Part shown: in pieces, positions 1 through 9,701 of the stretch | How the letters are laid out: each line of letters starts with the position of its first letter | Numbering within the stretch: the stretch's first letter is position 1 | Assembly (NCBI GenBank): GCA_023441055.1 | Contig: JAEZQY010000029.1 | Span: 62,001-126,000 of the forward strand | Source of the DNA: Bacillota bacterium | GTDB taxonomy: Bacteria; Bacillota; Bacilli; Paenibacillales; UBA4045 | Reading direction: 5' to 3' | Length of the DNA: 64,000 nt | Made by a program: the position numbers and the translations under genes | The notes under the pieces: model-generated | Database searches by the model: none | The model's input: only the letters and a program-made list of their open reading frames with translations | What the model was told of the DNA's origin: nothing

Positions 1-1
1 T

Positions 2-139
2 GCAACAGTTGTCTTCCACTCCTATGCGGCGTATCCTACACTACTCATTATCCTCGCACTATGGGATTACGCTGTAACTAATATCACACCCAAGATATGG
101 ATGACTGATCGCGTTCACTGCTGTTACAATAAGACCTGA
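2..139 (+). CDS. possible 3' end of a membrane protein cut by the window edge
   Basis: One frame is open from the first bases to a TGA at 137-139 and encodes 45 residues. The first part is hydrophobic (VVFHSYAAYPTLLIILALW), like a membrane segment, and is followed by a polar tail. The stop lies directly before the ribosome site of the next gene, which would fit translational coupling. The family is not recognisable from so little. The stretch may instead be only the promoter region of the next gene, because TGTTACAAT (122-130) resembles an extended -10. Confidence 0.3.
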   Translation, partial: ATVVFHSYAAYPTLLIILALWDYAVTNITPKIWMTDRVHCCYNKT

Positions 140-148
140 AGGAGGTCT
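132..148 (+). promoter_or_regulatory. hairpin overlapping the ribosome-binding site of yihY
   Basis: AGACCT (132-137) and AGGTCT (143-148) are perfect inverted arms around a GAAGG loop. The right arm contains most of the AGGAGGT ribosome site used by the ATG at 154. Folding would partly hide the site, so translation may be damped or coupled to upstream translation. The arms are visible; the effect is inferred. Confidence 0.35.
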
Positions 149-153
149 GTCTA

Positions 154-1005
154 ATGAAGAGACGTGTGTATCCCCTGCAACTAGTGATCGATTTATATAA
201 GCGGTTTCGTGAGGATGATGTTCCCGCGCTAGGCGCCCAGATGACCTTCTACTTAATTCTTTCCTTCTTCCCGTTCTTGATCTTCTTGCTCACGCTCGTC
301 GCTTATACGCCGCTTAGCCGCGAAGAGGTCATGCTGGATATCGTCATGCTTGTCCCCGCCAACTCGCAGGCTTTGGTTCAAGGCTTGCTGGAAGAACTAG
401 TCCAGGAGAAGAATAACACCATCCTGTCTCTCGGTATGGCCGCAGCAATCTGGACGGCCTCCAGCGGCATGATGGCGATTATCCGAACGCTGAATAAGGC
501 GTATCAGGAAACTGAACGCCGTCCTTACTGGAGAGTGCGGTCGATCGCCATTGGGTACACGATCGGCTTCTCCATCGCGATTCTGCTGTCTTTTGTTCTA
601 CTCGTCTTCGGCGAGCTGCTCGGGCAGCTTGCTCATCGCACACTCTCACTTCCTGCAGATTTCGAATTCTGGTGGAATCCGCTCAAGATTTCCTTGTCGC
701 TTGTGATTATGTGCATTATATTCTCCTTACTCTACTACAGCGCGCCCAGCAGGCGCCTCAGATTCCGTGAAGTGATCCCCGGCGCGGTGTTCTCTACATT
801 CGGTTGGATTGCCGTCTCCTTGCTGTTCTCCTTCTATGTGAATCGATTCGGCAATTATGATACGACATACGGCAGTCTCGGCGGTATTATCGCTCTATTG
901 ATCTGGCTGTATCTCAGCAGTATCATCCTCCTGTTCGGAGGCGAGCTCAACGCTTCACTGACCAGCATTCGCAGCGGCCGCAAGCCGCCGTTCACAACGA
1001 GCTGA
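154..1005 (+). CDS. YihY/virulence factor BrkB family inner-membrane protein
   Basis: The 283-residue protein has about six hydrophobic segments and the hallmarks of the YihY/BrkB family: an N-terminal GAQMTFYLILSFFPFLIF-like stretch, a central WTASSGMMAI stretch and a C-terminal YGSLGGIIALLIWLY segment. Family members were once called ribonuclease BN, but that was an error and the true role is unsettled; transport or envelope functions have been proposed. The ATG at 154 has an AAGGAGGT site 7 nt upstream. The last 14 bases overlap the end of the convergent HD-GYP gene. Family assignment is firm, function is not. Confidence 0.88.
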   Translation: MKRRVYPLQLVIDLYKRFREDDVPALGAQMTFYLILSFFPFLIFLLTLVAYTPLSREEVMLDIVMLVPANSQALVQGLLEELVQEKNNTILSLGMAAAIWTASSGMMAIIRTLNKAYQETERRPYWRVRSIAIGYTIGFSIAILLSFVLLVFGELLGQLAHRTLSLPADFEFWWNPLKISLSLVIMCIIFSLLYYSAPSRRLRFREVIPGAVFSTFGWIAVSLLFSFYVNRFGNYDTTYGSLGGIIALLIWLYLSSIILLFGGELNASLTSIRSGRKPPFTTS

Positions 1006-2074
1006 TAATGGTCACATTCAGATGCTTGCGCAGATCGATCTCATAGGGCGACTTTAATTCCAAGCCGCCCTCGTCACGCAGCACGCGCACTGTCGGCCGC
1101 TGCACATTCCCCTTATGATTGGCTGATACGACGCCGATCTGCCCCGTGCTCAGCATGATGGTCGTAGACACAGGATAGATACAGATATGCTCTGTGAATC
1201 GTTGTACCAGCGCGAGCTCGAACTGACCATTGCCCGATCCGAATAAGTATTCAATCGCTTCAGCGGGCCTGAGCCGCTTGCGGTACGGGCGCACAGAGGT
1301 CAGCGCGTCGTATACATCGGAGATGGAGACGAGCTGAGCATACTCATGAATCTCCTGCCCCTTCAATTGGCGCGGATAGCCGAGCCCGTCATATCGCTCA
1401 TGATGCTGATAGGCGCAATGTGCGGACAGCAGCGGAATATCGAATCGATTGCGCAGCAGGTCGAATCCAAGCTGTGTATGCTGCTCAATTCGCTTACGAT
1501 CTTCATCGGTCAGCCCGTCCTTCTTATTCCAAACCTGTTGCTCGACCTGTATCATTCCAATATCGAACAGCAACGCGCCAATGCCCAGCTCCTCCAGCTG
1601 CGATCGATTGTATCCCATTGCCATTCCGATAATGCCGGCGAGAATCGCCACATTAACAGAATGATGGAACAAGTACCCATCGGTAGTATTCATGGAAGTC
1701 AGATTAATCATGACTTGATCCCGCCCACTGATCTCTTTCAGGATATTGTTGAACACATTGCGGAACGCCGTACCCACCTCGTAGCTGGCCGCGCGACTCC
1801 GCATACTGGAGGTGTCGACCATCTGCAACATCGTCCGACGAACAGCGCTTACCGCCTCACGCCGCGTCTCCTCGCTGACAACATCCTCCGGTACGATATC
1901 CTGCGTATGAGCATCTTCTACATAGATATGATCGATACCCAGCCTGCGAATGCGCTCAATCATTCGATTCGTCAGCTTGATACCAGCTGCTGCCAACAGC
2001 GAGCCATTCTGCAAAAAGAGCGGCTTGCCTAATACATCCTGACTCTGCACTTGGTTGATTGCCTTAAGTATCAT
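992..2074 (-). CDS. HD-GYP domain protein with altered HD dyad
   Basis: A 360-residue cytoplasmic protein with an N-terminal region of about 110 residues, as found ahead of many Bacillota HD-GYP domains, followed by an HD-GYP domain. HD-GYP enzymes hydrolyse cyclic di-GMP. The downstream signature HHERYDGLGYP (residues 224-234) is intact. The metal-binding His-Asp pair reads F170-D171, followed by GM instead of the usual GK, so an essential metal ligand appears to be missing. It may therefore act as a c-di-GMP sensor or scaffold rather than as an enzyme. It is the last gene of a reverse-strand operon, 32 nt after a response regulator-kinase, which suggests it is the output of that signalling pair. 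Confidence 0.85.
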   Translation of the reverse strand: MILKAINQVQSQDVLGKPLFLQNGSLLAAAGIKLTNRMIERIRRLGIDHIYVEDAHTQDIVPEDVVSEETRREAVSAVRRTMLQMVDTSSMRSRAASYEVGTAFRNVFNNILKEISGRDQVMINLTSMNTTDGYLFHHSVNVAILAGIIGMAMGYNRSQLEELGIGALLFDIGMIQVEQQVWNKKDGLTDEDRKRIEQHTQLGFDLLRNRFDIPLLSAHCAYQHHERYDGLGYPRQLKGQEIHEYAQLVSISDVYDALTSVRPYRKRLRPAEAIEYLFGSGNGQFELALVQRFTEHICIYPVSTTIMLSTGQIGVVSANHKGNVQRPTVRVLRDEGGLELKSPYEIDLRKHLNVTIISSL

Positions 2075-2106
2075 TAGAAGAAGTCACCCCTTCACCATCG
2101 AGCAGC

Positions 2107-4092
2107 TTACTCTGTATTCGCTGAAACCTCCTGAAATCGGATCTTGAAGGTCGTCCCAGCCTCGCCCGTCAGCACATCTATAACCGCATGATGTCTGGCG
2201 GCCACACTGTAGCAAATCGCTAAGCCCAGGCCAGTCCCCGTCTCCTTCGTCGTGAAGAACGGCGTGCCCAGCTTGTCCAGCACGTCCTCCTTAATGCCGC
2301 CCCCTTGATCTCGTATCAATAAGACGACCTCATCGTTCACATGCTCTGTCTCAATCTCTAATACACCCCCCGGCTGCATCGCTTCTAGTCCATTCAACGC
2401 AATATTCAGTATAAGCTGCCGCACCTCCTTCTCATCTAGCAACAATTCTGGACATTCGCGCAGCATGACCTGCACCTGCTTGTCAGACATCATCGCCTCC
2501 GCTTGAATCAAGGGAAATAACGCTTCAATAATTGGGTTTAGCAGCTGGCGCTTCTGATGGGTGATCTTGGTCTTCGCCAAGGTTAGAAACTCAGTTATGA
2601 TCGAGTTCGCCCGATCCAGCTCAGCCAGCATCAGCGAGATATGAGAATGGAATTCCGGCGCGCCCTTGGCCTGAATCACCTGCAGGAAGCCTCTCACCGT
2701 CGTCATCGGGTTGCGAATTTCATGCGCAATGCCCGCCGCCATCTCCCCGATCAGATTCAATCGATCCAATCGCGCAACTTCCTTCTCCAGATGCAGCTGG
2801 TCCGTAATATCCGTCAGTACAATGAGCTCGCAGGGCTCCGTCTGAATCTCGATCAGCTCGGTGGAGACTAATCCGTCTCGAGTGGTTCCATCCTTCGCCA
2901 CGTAGGTGACTTTCAAATTGCGAGTATTCACGGCAAAATGGGTCAATGGCTCTGAGGTGCCGTCGCCAACCTGAGTGGCGAACTTCAGAATATCGCCGCT
3001 GCACGTCAGCATCTCCTCATACGAATATCCCGTACAATTCAACCAGCTCTCATTCACATCCAGAAACTTCTGATCCTCCATGGACCGGATGCCAACCAGG
3101 CTGGGACTGGATTCGAATATCTTGCGGAACCGTTCCTGAGAGTGGTGCAGCTTGGTATTGGTCTGCAGCAGCTCCTTCGTTCGCTCGGTCACAAACCGCT
3201 CCAGCTTCGTGAAGCGGTCCTTACGCTCCTGCTCTAGCTGCTTGCGCTCCGTAATGTCTCTAATGAAGCAGACCATTAGCATGATCTCATCGATGACCGC
3301 TTCCCCAATCTGCAGATCCGCGGGGAATGTGCTGCCGTCCCTGCGCACTAAGTCTGCCTCCACGATCTTGTCATTGCGAGGGAAGATACGATGCAGAATA
3401 TCCGTGGTCAGCTGCAGCTTGCCTTCGTTCGGGAACAGCTCAGCCATATTCATCCCGATCAGCTCATCGGTCTTATAGCCGAGCACCCCCTCGGCCGCGC
3501 GATTCGCTGACTGAATGTAGCCTAGCCGGTCGAAGGTAAGAATGGTGTCTGCTGACGTATCAATGATCACACGATTGAGCGTCTCGGCCTTATGCAGAAC
3601 TAGCGTGATCTCACGCAGCTTATCATTGGTCTCCTCCAGCTCCAACGTTCGCTTGGTGAGCAGCTTGCTGTGCATCTTCAGCTGCTCGCGATGCTTATGC
3701 ATACTAATTAATCCGCTCAGCTTCATCCGGAGCGCTTCGGGATGGAAGGGCTTGAAGATATAGTCGATCGCACCGGACGAGTAGCCGCCTAGCACATGCT
3801 CTTCAGCCTGACTTATAGCTGTAATGAATATAATCGGAATATGAATCGATCGTTCCCTGGCCTTGATCAGCTTGGCCGTCTCGAAGCCATTCATCCCCGG
3901 CATCTGTACATCTAACAGAACGGCGGCAAAGTCCCTCTGCAGCACTTGCTTCAATGCTTCTTCGCCGGAGCTGGCGTATACCAAATTGCACTCCAACGGT
4001 TCTAACGCAGCCTCCAGCGCGAGCAGATTCTCTCGGCGGTCATCGACTAGAAGGATATTAATCTCCGGTTCCCTATTCTTCACATCTCTCAC
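2107..4092 (-). CDS. response regulator / PAS / sensor histidine kinase fusion
   Basis: A 661-residue cytoplasmic signalling protein. Domains in order: receiver (about 12-130, phospho-acceptor D61 in LLDVQMPG, conserved K114), coiled coil (135-170), PAS (175-285), second PAS (320-430), HisKA with H457 in AAGIAHEIRNP, and a HATPase domain with a GTGLGL box. There are no membrane segments. The N-terminal receiver probably takes phosphate from the kinase encoded 12 nt upstream, and PAS input then tunes a second kinase step. The start is uncertain: GTG at 4092 has little space after AAGGGA, whereas GTG at 4083 (MKNREPEIN) lies 9 nt from it. Domain calls are strong; the signal is unknown. Confidence 0.88.
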   Translation of the reverse strand: MRDVKNREPEINILLVDDRRENLLALEAALEPLECNLVYASSGEEALKQVLQRDFAAVLLDVQMPGMNGFETAKLIKARERSIHIPIIFITAISQAEEHVLGGYSSGAIDYIFKPFHPEALRMKLSGLISMHKHREQLKMHSKLLTKRTLELEETNDKLREITLVLHKAETLNRVIIDTSADTILTFDRLGYIQSANRAAEGVLGYKTDELIGMNMAELFPNEGKLQLTTDILHRIFPRNDKIVEADLVRRDGSTFPADLQIGEAVIDEIMLMVCFIRDITERKQLEQERKDRFTKLERFVTERTKELLQTNTKLHHSQERFRKIFESSPSLVGIRSMEDQKFLDVNESWLNCTGYSYEEMLTCSGDILKFATQVGDGTSEPLTHFAVNTRNLKVTYVAKDGTTRDGLVSTELIEIQTEPCELIVLTDITDQLHLEKEVARLDRLNLIGEMAAGIAHEIRNPMTTVRGFLQVIQAKGAPEFHSHISLMLAELDRANSIITEFLTLAKTKITHQKRQLLNPIIEALFPLIQAEAMMSDKQVQVMLRECPELLLDEKEVRQLILNIALNGLEAMQPGGVLEIETEHVNDEVVLLIRDQGGGIKEDVLDKLGTPFFTTKETGTGLGLAICYSVAARHHAVIDVLTGEAGTTFKIRFQEVSANTE

Positions 4093-4104
4093 TCCCTTAC
4101 TCTC

Positions 4105-6852
4105 CTACTCCGAATGTTTAGATAACCACTTAAGAATCAGCGCGATCAATTGCTCCTGCTGCAACGGCTTGCTGATATAGTCGGAGGCACCCGCTTCTAT
4201 GCACATCTCTCTATCGGTTTCCATCGCCTTCGCAGTCAGCGCGATAACGGGCAGCTCCTCATGATTCTTGTGAGCGCGAATTTGCCGTATGGACTCGAAG
4301 CCATCCATATCCGGCATCATAATATCCATGAGGATCAATTCGATGTCCGGCGTGCTTATCACCTTCTCCAAGCCCTCTCGACCATTCTCCGCGAATAGCA
4401 CATTCACATGCTTGGCTTCCAGAATGGCCGTGATCGCGAACACACTGCGGATATCATCATCTACGACCAGTATCGTCCGCCCCTCGAGAATCGCCTCCTC
4501 CGCCTTATTGTACTTCACGGCGCTCTCCACTGGATCTTCCTGCATGAGAACAGCGACCGCAGCCTCTTGATGCGCAGCCTCGCGCACAGCTGTATGGCTG
4601 GGTGGGCGATACACCGATGCATCGTCTAGCGGCAGATACAGCGTGAAGGTACTGCCGAATCCTTCCCTGCTGCTCACTTTAATCGATCCGCCGAGCAGCT
4701 CCGCAATGTTCTTGCTGATCGATAACCCTAGTCCGGTCCCTCCATACTTGCGGCTGGTTGTGCCATCCGCCTGCTGGAACGCCTCGAAGACGAGCGACAG
4801 CTTATCCTCCGATATGCCGATTCCTGTATCGGATACAGAAATCGCCAGCCAATCGTAGGAATCGCTGACCAGCGTCTCGCCTATCGCGCTGACCTGGACA
4901 CTCACTTGACCGCGATCTGTGAATTTGAACGCATTGGCGAGCAGATTATTCATAACCTGTTGGAGCCGCTGCTGATCCGAGTGAATGTGGGTCGGCAGTC
5001 GACTGTCCAGCTCGATAATAAATTCCACATCCTTCTCTCTGGCGACCGGCATGAACATCCGTTCAGCGAATTGGAGCAGCTCTGCGAGGCGAACAGGCTC
5101 CCTGCGCGCCTGATTCTTACCCGACTCCGCCTTGGACAGATCGAGTATATCGTTAATTAATCGCAGCAATTGTTGACCGGAGGAGTAGATGGCTCCCGCA
5201 TATTCGACCTGCTTGACCGATAGCCGCCCCTCTTCGTTATCCTCCAGAATCTTTGCTAGGATGAGCAGGCTGTTCAGCGGGGTGCGCAGCTCATGCGACA
5301 TGTTCGCCAAGAACTCCGACTTGTACTTGGAGCTCTGCTCGAGCAGCTTCGCCTTCTCCTCCAGCTCGGCCTTGATGCTCTGCAATTCAAGCGAGCGCAG
5401 CTCGGCGCTGCGGTATTGCTCCTCCAGCTTCTCGTTAATGCTCATCAACTCTTGCTGCTGCTCCTGCATCTCTTGCGATTGCGTCCTGAGCTCTTGCGTC
5501 AGCGCTTGGGAATCGCTAAGCAGCAGCTGAACACGCATGTGGTCCAGCACACTGCGAATGGTGATGCCCGCGCTCCCCATCACCTGATGCAGCAGCAGAC
5601 GTTGCAGCTGACTGAACTCAGACATCGTCGCGAACTCACCGATCGCCAGTACCTTATCCTCGTATTCGATCGGCACGATCGCAACCTGTGATGGCAACGC
5701 ATCGATCGTCGCTGTTCGGATACGTGTGCTGTAATCGGATAGATTATCAATGTAGATCGTCTCTCGCTCGAGCGCACATTGACCGATCAAGCCCTCGCCG
5801 ATGCGGAATCGATCCTTGACCGCATTGGCGTCATTCTCCGCGAAGACCGCCAGCTTGTACAGATAAGGCTCATCCTCGGATTCATCTATCATATAGATCG
5901 CGCCGTAAGAGGCGCCTAGCAGCGGAACCAGCTTGGTTAACAGCTTGCGGGCCAGCGACCCCACATCCTGAATTTCCTGATACATCGTCGAGATGTCCGC
6001 GATCGTGGTCTTCAGCCAATTCTGCTCCTCGATCTCCTTCTGATAAGCTCGTTCATAGCGAATATGCCGCTCCAGCGTGCTAGCTAGGCGATTATACGCC
6101 TGCGCAATCATCGAGAGCTCGTCCTTGGAGTTGACCTGCATGCGCTCAATAGGTTCGACAGATCCCAGTGCCATGTTATTCATTACAGTTACCGAACGCT
6201 GAATGTTATCGAAGAGCTGCCTTGTGAACTGCAGGGTGAACAGCATGACAACTAACAGAATCCCCATATAGAGCAAGGTCAGAATCAAGCGCCATTCCTT
6301 CATATCATGACGTGTGTGGGTAATCGCCGTGTTAATCTCTGCCTCCATCTGCGCTAGATACGTCTGCATCTGCCCTTTCAGCTTCGCTCGCAGCTCGACA
6401 TCTCGCTCCAAGGCCGTATCTAGCGTGGCAATCTCCGCCTTCTCTATGGCGGTCAGCAACGACTGAGCGTTCGACATATAGGCCAGCCACTCAACCTGAG
6501 CTTCCACCAGCAATTGGTTCGCGAGCTCGCTCTGCTCTTGCAGCTTCATGGATTCGATTACAATGGCGATGTCCTTCTGTCGGCTGGCGAGCAGATTGTT
6601 CGTGTCCATGTAACTGCCTGCTCCAGCTTCGATTAGCAACGTCTGCACACGGTTGTCCAAGTCGAGAATACTATCTTGAATAAGATGAATCTGCTTGGCG
6701 TTGTCGAATTTGCGATTCGTCAGATCATCCAGCTTATGACTTAATGCGATGAAGATATTGATATAGACGACCAGAATCGCCAGCAGGAGCAGCGCCGACA
6801 CCGCCGCACCGATATAAATCTTCTTTCTTAAACTCAATCCAGACCACCTCAT
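4105..6852 (-). CDS. hybrid sensor histidine kinase (membrane sensor, HAMP, GAF, HisKA, HATPase, receiver)
   Basis: A 915-residue membrane-bound hybrid kinase. TM1 (about 13-35) and TM2 (189-208) enclose a mostly helical extracellular domain of about 150 residues resembling CHASE3/four-helix sensors. A HAMP linker (210-265) follows, then GAF (290-430), a Gln/Glu-rich coiled coil (440-510), HisKA with H520 in ANMSHELRTPL, a HATPase domain (DTGIGI and GGTGLGLSI boxes) and a C-terminal receiver with LILMDIMMPDMDG. It heads the three-gene operon that ends in the HD-GYP protein. The start has only a weak upstream AGAGA. Ligand and target genes cannot be read from the sequence. Confidence 0.9.
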   Translation of the reverse strand: MRWSGLSLRKKIYIGAAVSALLLLAILVVYINIFIALSHKLDDLTNRKFDNAKQIHLIQDSILDLDNRVQTLLIEAGAGSYMDTNNLLASRQKDIAIVIESMKLQEQSELANQLLVEAQVEWLAYMSNAQSLLTAIEKAEIATLDTALERDVELRAKLKGQMQTYLAQMEAEINTAITHTRHDMKEWRLILTLLYMGILLVVMLFTLQFTRQLFDNIQRSVTVMNNMALGSVEPIERMQVNSKDELSMIAQAYNRLASTLERHIRYERAYQKEIEEQNWLKTTIADISTMYQEIQDVGSLARKLLTKLVPLLGASYGAIYMIDESEDEPYLYKLAVFAENDANAVKDRFRIGEGLIGQCALERETIYIDNLSDYSTRIRTATIDALPSQVAIVPIEYEDKVLAIGEFATMSEFSQLQRLLLHQVMGSAGITIRSVLDHMRVQLLLSDSQALTQELRTQSQEMQEQQQELMSINEKLEEQYRSAELRSLELQSIKAELEEKAKLLEQSSKYKSEFLANMSHELRTPLNSLLILAKILEDNEEGRLSVKQVEYAGAIYSSGQQLLRLINDILDLSKAESGKNQARREPVRLAELLQFAERMFMPVAREKDVEFIIELDSRLPTHIHSDQQRLQQVMNNLLANAFKFTDRGQVSVQVSAIGETLVSDSYDWLAISVSDTGIGISEDKLSLVFEAFQQADGTTSRKYGGTGLGLSISKNIAELLGGSIKVSSREGFGSTFTLYLPLDDASVYRPPSHTAVREAAHQEAAVAVLMQEDPVESAVKYNKAEEAILEGRTILVVDDDIRSVFAITAILEAKHVNVLFAENGREGLEKVISTPDIELILMDIMMPDMDGFESIRQIRAHKNHEELPVIALTAKAMETDREMCIEAGASDYISKPLQQEQLIALILKWLSKHSE

Positions 6853-7192
6853 GCTATCTCTGCAAGCTTTCCTCGTGTATATTCTCCACGCCGAACCACA
6901 ATTCCTCTATAAAATGGAATAATCGAGCACATTAATTCCATTAGTTGATAAAATCTGCTTTTATGATCATAATTGTTTTGTCTAAGATTATTTGATCGAT
7001 ATGTATGAAGTTCCGGTGAACTGCGCCACAATGGGAATAGGCGGATACCGCTTACTGGACTTAAGTCTAGCATCAGGGTCCATCGCTAGTCGGTTTCAGT
7101 CTGGGACTAATTCCATTACGATGATAAAGCCAGATTTAGGCATCGTTACAGAATAACTTCCGTAACGAGCATTTAGATTGGGAGGTTCTACT
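6853..7192. other. divergent intergenic region
   Basis: This AT-rich gap of 340 bp separates the kinase operon from the ABC exporter and must carry promoters for both strands. I could not pick a clear -35/-10 pair. A small hairpin (CGTTAC at 7144-7149 pairing with GTAACG at 7162-7167) precedes the ribosome site of the exporter. Open frames here lack coding character. Confidence 0.5.
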
Positions 7193-8122
7193 ATGCATAA
7201 CAGCGGTCCTATTGTCAGCTTACGCGGGGTGTCCAAGCGCATTGGCGGCAAGACCATTATTGACGATCTAACCTTCGATGTGCCTCGCGGCGAGGTGTTC
7301 GGGTTCCTCGGACCGAACGGCGCGGGCAAGACCACCACGATTCGTATGATGGTCGGTCTCATGTCGATGTCATCCGGCGAGATTATGCTCGGTGGACACA
7401 GCATTAAGAGCGAATTCGAGCACGCGATTCGTCACGTCGGCGCCATCGTCGAGAATCCGGAGATGTACAAGTTTCTGAGCGGCTACAATAATCTCGTCCA
7501 TTATTCCCGCATGATACCCGGCATTACGCGTCATCGAATCGATGAGGTGGTGAAGCTGGTGAAGCTGGAGAACCGCATTCACGATAAGGTGCGCAAGTAC
7601 TCCCTAGGCATGCGTCAGCGTCTTGGCGTCGCTCAGGCGCTGCTCCATAAGCCGTCACTGCTCATACTGGATGAACCGACGAACGGACTGGATCCCGCAG
7701 GCATTCGCGAGCTGCGCGATTATTTGCGTCTTCTCACTAAGGAAGAGGGAATCTCTGTTATCGTATCCAGCCATCTGTTATCGGAGATGGAGCTGATGTG
7801 CGATCGCGTCGCGATTATTCAGCAGGGCAAGCTGATCGACGTACGTCCGATCCAAGACTTCGCGGACATCAACGCCGAGCAAGTTTATCAGATAGAGGTC
7901 GACGCACCTGAGCAAGCGCTGCAGCTGCTGCAGGAATCGGGACTAGCGCAGCAGGCGCAGGTTGTGAACGGGCTGTTGCAGCTAACCGCCGAGCGGGAGC
8001 AAATTCCCGAGCTGGCTTCGCGTCTCGTACAGGCTGGCATCAAGCTGTACAGCATTCGGCCGCAGCAACGGTCGTTAGAGGATCAATTCCTAGAGATTAC
8101 GGGGAGTGAGACAATTGGTTAA
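7193..8122 (+). CDS. ABC transporter ATP-binding protein
   Basis: This nucleotide-binding subunit contains Walker A (GPNGAGKTT), the signature YSLGMRQRLG, Walker B (LLILDEPTNGLD) and the H-loop (VSSHLL). It belongs to the CcmA/BcrA group that pairs with ABC-2 permeases in export of lipids, bacteriocins or antibiotics. A C-terminal extension of about 80 residues after the core is usual for this group. I chose the ATG at 7193 because GGAGG lies 7 nt upstream; a TTG at 7178 would place the ribosome site inside the gene. The end overlaps the permease start by 8 nt, showing a coupled pair. Confidence 0.92.
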   Translation: MHNSGPIVSLRGVSKRIGGKTIIDDLTFDVPRGEVFGFLGPNGAGKTTTIRMMVGLMSMSSGEIMLGGHSIKSEFEHAIRHVGAIVENPEMYKFLSGYNNLVHYSRMIPGITRHRIDEVVKLVKLENRIHDKVRKYSLGMRQRLGVAQALLHKPSLLILDEPTNGLDPAGIRELRDYLRLLTKEEGISVIVSSHLLSEMELMCDRVAIIQQGKLIDVRPIQDFADINAEQVYQIEVDAPEQALQLLQESGLAQQAQVVNGLLQLTAEREQIPELASRLVQAGIKLYSIRPQQRSLEDQFLEITGSETIG

Positions 8123-9062
8123 TCTACTCTACAATGAGAATATGAAGATCTACCGTCGAGCGCGCACCTGGATTATGGCGGCCCTCCTCATTCTGATCCT
8201 GGGAGCAGGCGTAGCGATCTCTTGGTTCGATAGCGGACGGCATCTGCAGGGCGACGACTGGCGTACGACTGTGGAACAGCAGCTTGACAGCTATCAATCG
8301 ATTATCAACGACGAACAGACCGACTCCAGTTTTCTAACATACGCCCAGGAGCAGGCTACCTTGCTCCAATATCAGCTGGATCAGAATATTCGCCCAGTCA
8401 ATGCCACCATGTGGGGCGCGATAATTGATATGACTGGCTTGGTCTTCCTGGTAACCTTATTCGTCGTAATCATAGCCGGAGACAGCATCGCCAGTGAATT
8501 CTCTACCGGCACCATCAAGCTGCTGCTCATCCGCCCCGCGTCGCGGTCCAAGATTCTAGTGTCCAAGTACGCGGCAGCCCTCCTGTTTGGTGTATTCCTG
8601 CTGTTGCTTCTTTTCTTGTTCTCCCTGTTGATTAGCGGCGGCTTCTACGGATTCAGCGGCTTCACACAGCCTTATGTCACACTAACCGCAGACGGCGCGA
8701 TCGCAGAGAAGAATATGATTGTGCATATCTGGGGGATCTACCTGGCGAATACAGTCTCTACCATCATGTATGTCACCATGTCCTTCATGATCTCCGCGGT
8801 ATTCCGCAGCAGCGCGATGGCGATTGGCATCTCGATCTTCGCTATGATGTCTGGTCAGGTGATTACGATGGTGCTCAGCCGGTACGAATGGAGCAAGTAC
8901 CTGCTGTTCGCAAATCTGGATCTCATGCAGTACAGCAGCGGCGGTCAGCCCTTCCAAGAAGGGATGACGCTGGGCTTCTCCATCGCAGTACTGCTCGGTT
9001 ACTTTATAATTTTCAACGTACTCTCCTGGCTCGTATTTACGAAGAAAGACGTCACGGCATAA
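8115..9062 (+). CDS. ABC-2 type transporter permease
   Basis: A membrane subunit with one N-terminal segment, a periplasm-facing helical region (about residues 40-95) and five further segments, matching the ABC-2 permease layout. The stretch DSIASEFSTGTIKLLLIRP is the typical motif of this family, where the permease contacts the ATPase. It partners the ATP-binding protein encoded just upstream. The start is likely the TTG at 8115, 8 nt after GGGGAG; a GTG at 8106 is the alternative. The stop codon lies in the loop of a strong hairpin. The substrate is unknown. Confidence 0.88.
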   Translation: MVNLLYNENMKIYRRARTWIMAALLILILGAGVAISWFDSGRHLQGDDWRTTVEQQLDSYQSIINDEQTDSSFLTYAQEQATLLQYQLDQNIRPVNATMWGAIIDMTGLVFLVTLFVVIIAGDSIASEFSTGTIKLLLIRPASRSKILVSKYAAALLFGVFLLLLLFLFSLLISGGFYGFSGFTQPYVTLTADGAIAEKNMIVHIWGIYLANTVSTIMYVTMSFMISAVFRSSAMAIGISIFAMMSGQVITMVLSRYEWSKYLLFANLDLMQYSSGGQPFQEGMTLGFSIAVLLGYFIIFNVLSWLVFTKKDVTA

Positions 9063-9073
9063 GCCGTGACGTC
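9048..9073. terminator. bidirectional hairpin terminator
   Basis: GACGTCACGGC (9048-9058) and GCCGTGACGTC (9063-9073) are perfect 11-bp arms with an ATAA loop holding the permease stop codon. Short T-rich flanks occur on both sides (TCTCTCTTC, and TTTCTTC on the reverse strand). It sits between the convergent permease and dps genes and probably serves both. Confidence 0.75.
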
Positions 9074-9111
9074 TCTCTTCGTAGCTGGAACGCTATGTAG
9101 CTACCTATCTA

Positions 9112-9552
9112 TTACTTGCTCAGGAACGATTGCAGCATCCACACATGCTTCTCCAGACCGCTGTGGATCGCCAGCAGCATATCCGCTGTCGTCTCATCCC
9201 CGAGCGAATCGGCAAGCTCCATCCCCTGCTTCAGCTCCACGATCAGCGCTGTGAAGTCGCTAGAGATCGCTGCGACCATCTGCTCCGCTGTTTCATTGCC
9301 TGCTGCTTCCTCAATCTGCGCGAGCTCCAGACAGCCCTTCATTGTCGCAACCGGCTGACCCTTCAGCGCTAGCAGGCGCTCAGCCAGCTCGTCGATATGC
9401 AGCGCAGCCTCATTATAGAGCTCCTCGAACTTGGCATGCAGGGTGAAGAACTGCTGACCCTTCACATACCAATGATAGTTGTGCAGCTTCACGTACAGCA
9501 CCGTCCAGCTTGCCACTTGCTTGTTCAATACGTCTTGAATCGATGGATTCAT
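9112..9552 (-). CDS. dps: Dps family ferritin-like DNA-protection protein
   Basis: A 146-residue protein of the Dps/ferritin-like family. Dps forms dodecamers that oxidise iron with peroxide and shield DNA. The ferroxidase residues are visible in [22 protein letters not shown] and [12 protein letters not shown], matching the His, His, Asp, Glu pattern of the inter-subunit iron site. There is no long Lys-rich N-terminal tail, so direct DNA binding is not obvious. The ATG at 9552 lies 8 nt from AAGGAGG; the longer frame would include that site. A TACAAT (9578-9583, reverse strand) could be its -10. It is monocistronic. Confidence 0.93.
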   Translation of the reverse strand: MNPSIQDVLNKQVASWTVLYVKLHNYHWYVKGQQFFTLHAKFEELYNEAALHIDELAERLLALKGQPVATMKGCLELAQIEEAAGNETAEQMVAAISSDFTALIVELKQGMELADSLGDETTADMLLAIHSGLEKHVWMLQSFLSK

Positions 9553-9701
9553 GATGCACGCCTCCTTCTCTGCTTCCATTGTAAACCATTTGCTAGGCTC
9601 ACCCTGTGACGCGGATCACCCCTGCTTCATGCAACTCACGGTAGTGAGTGCGTTCGGTCTACATTAGAGTGTGCATCAGCACCCACTTTCATACAGCGAT
9701 T

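Noticed and set aside
154..1005. Ribonuclease BN
   Set aside because: That older name for YihY was an error; RNase BN belongs to the metallo-beta-lactamase RNase Z family.
6849..7073. 74-residue reverse frame before the hybrid kinase
   Set aside because: No ribosome site or domain; it overlaps the AT-rich promoter region.
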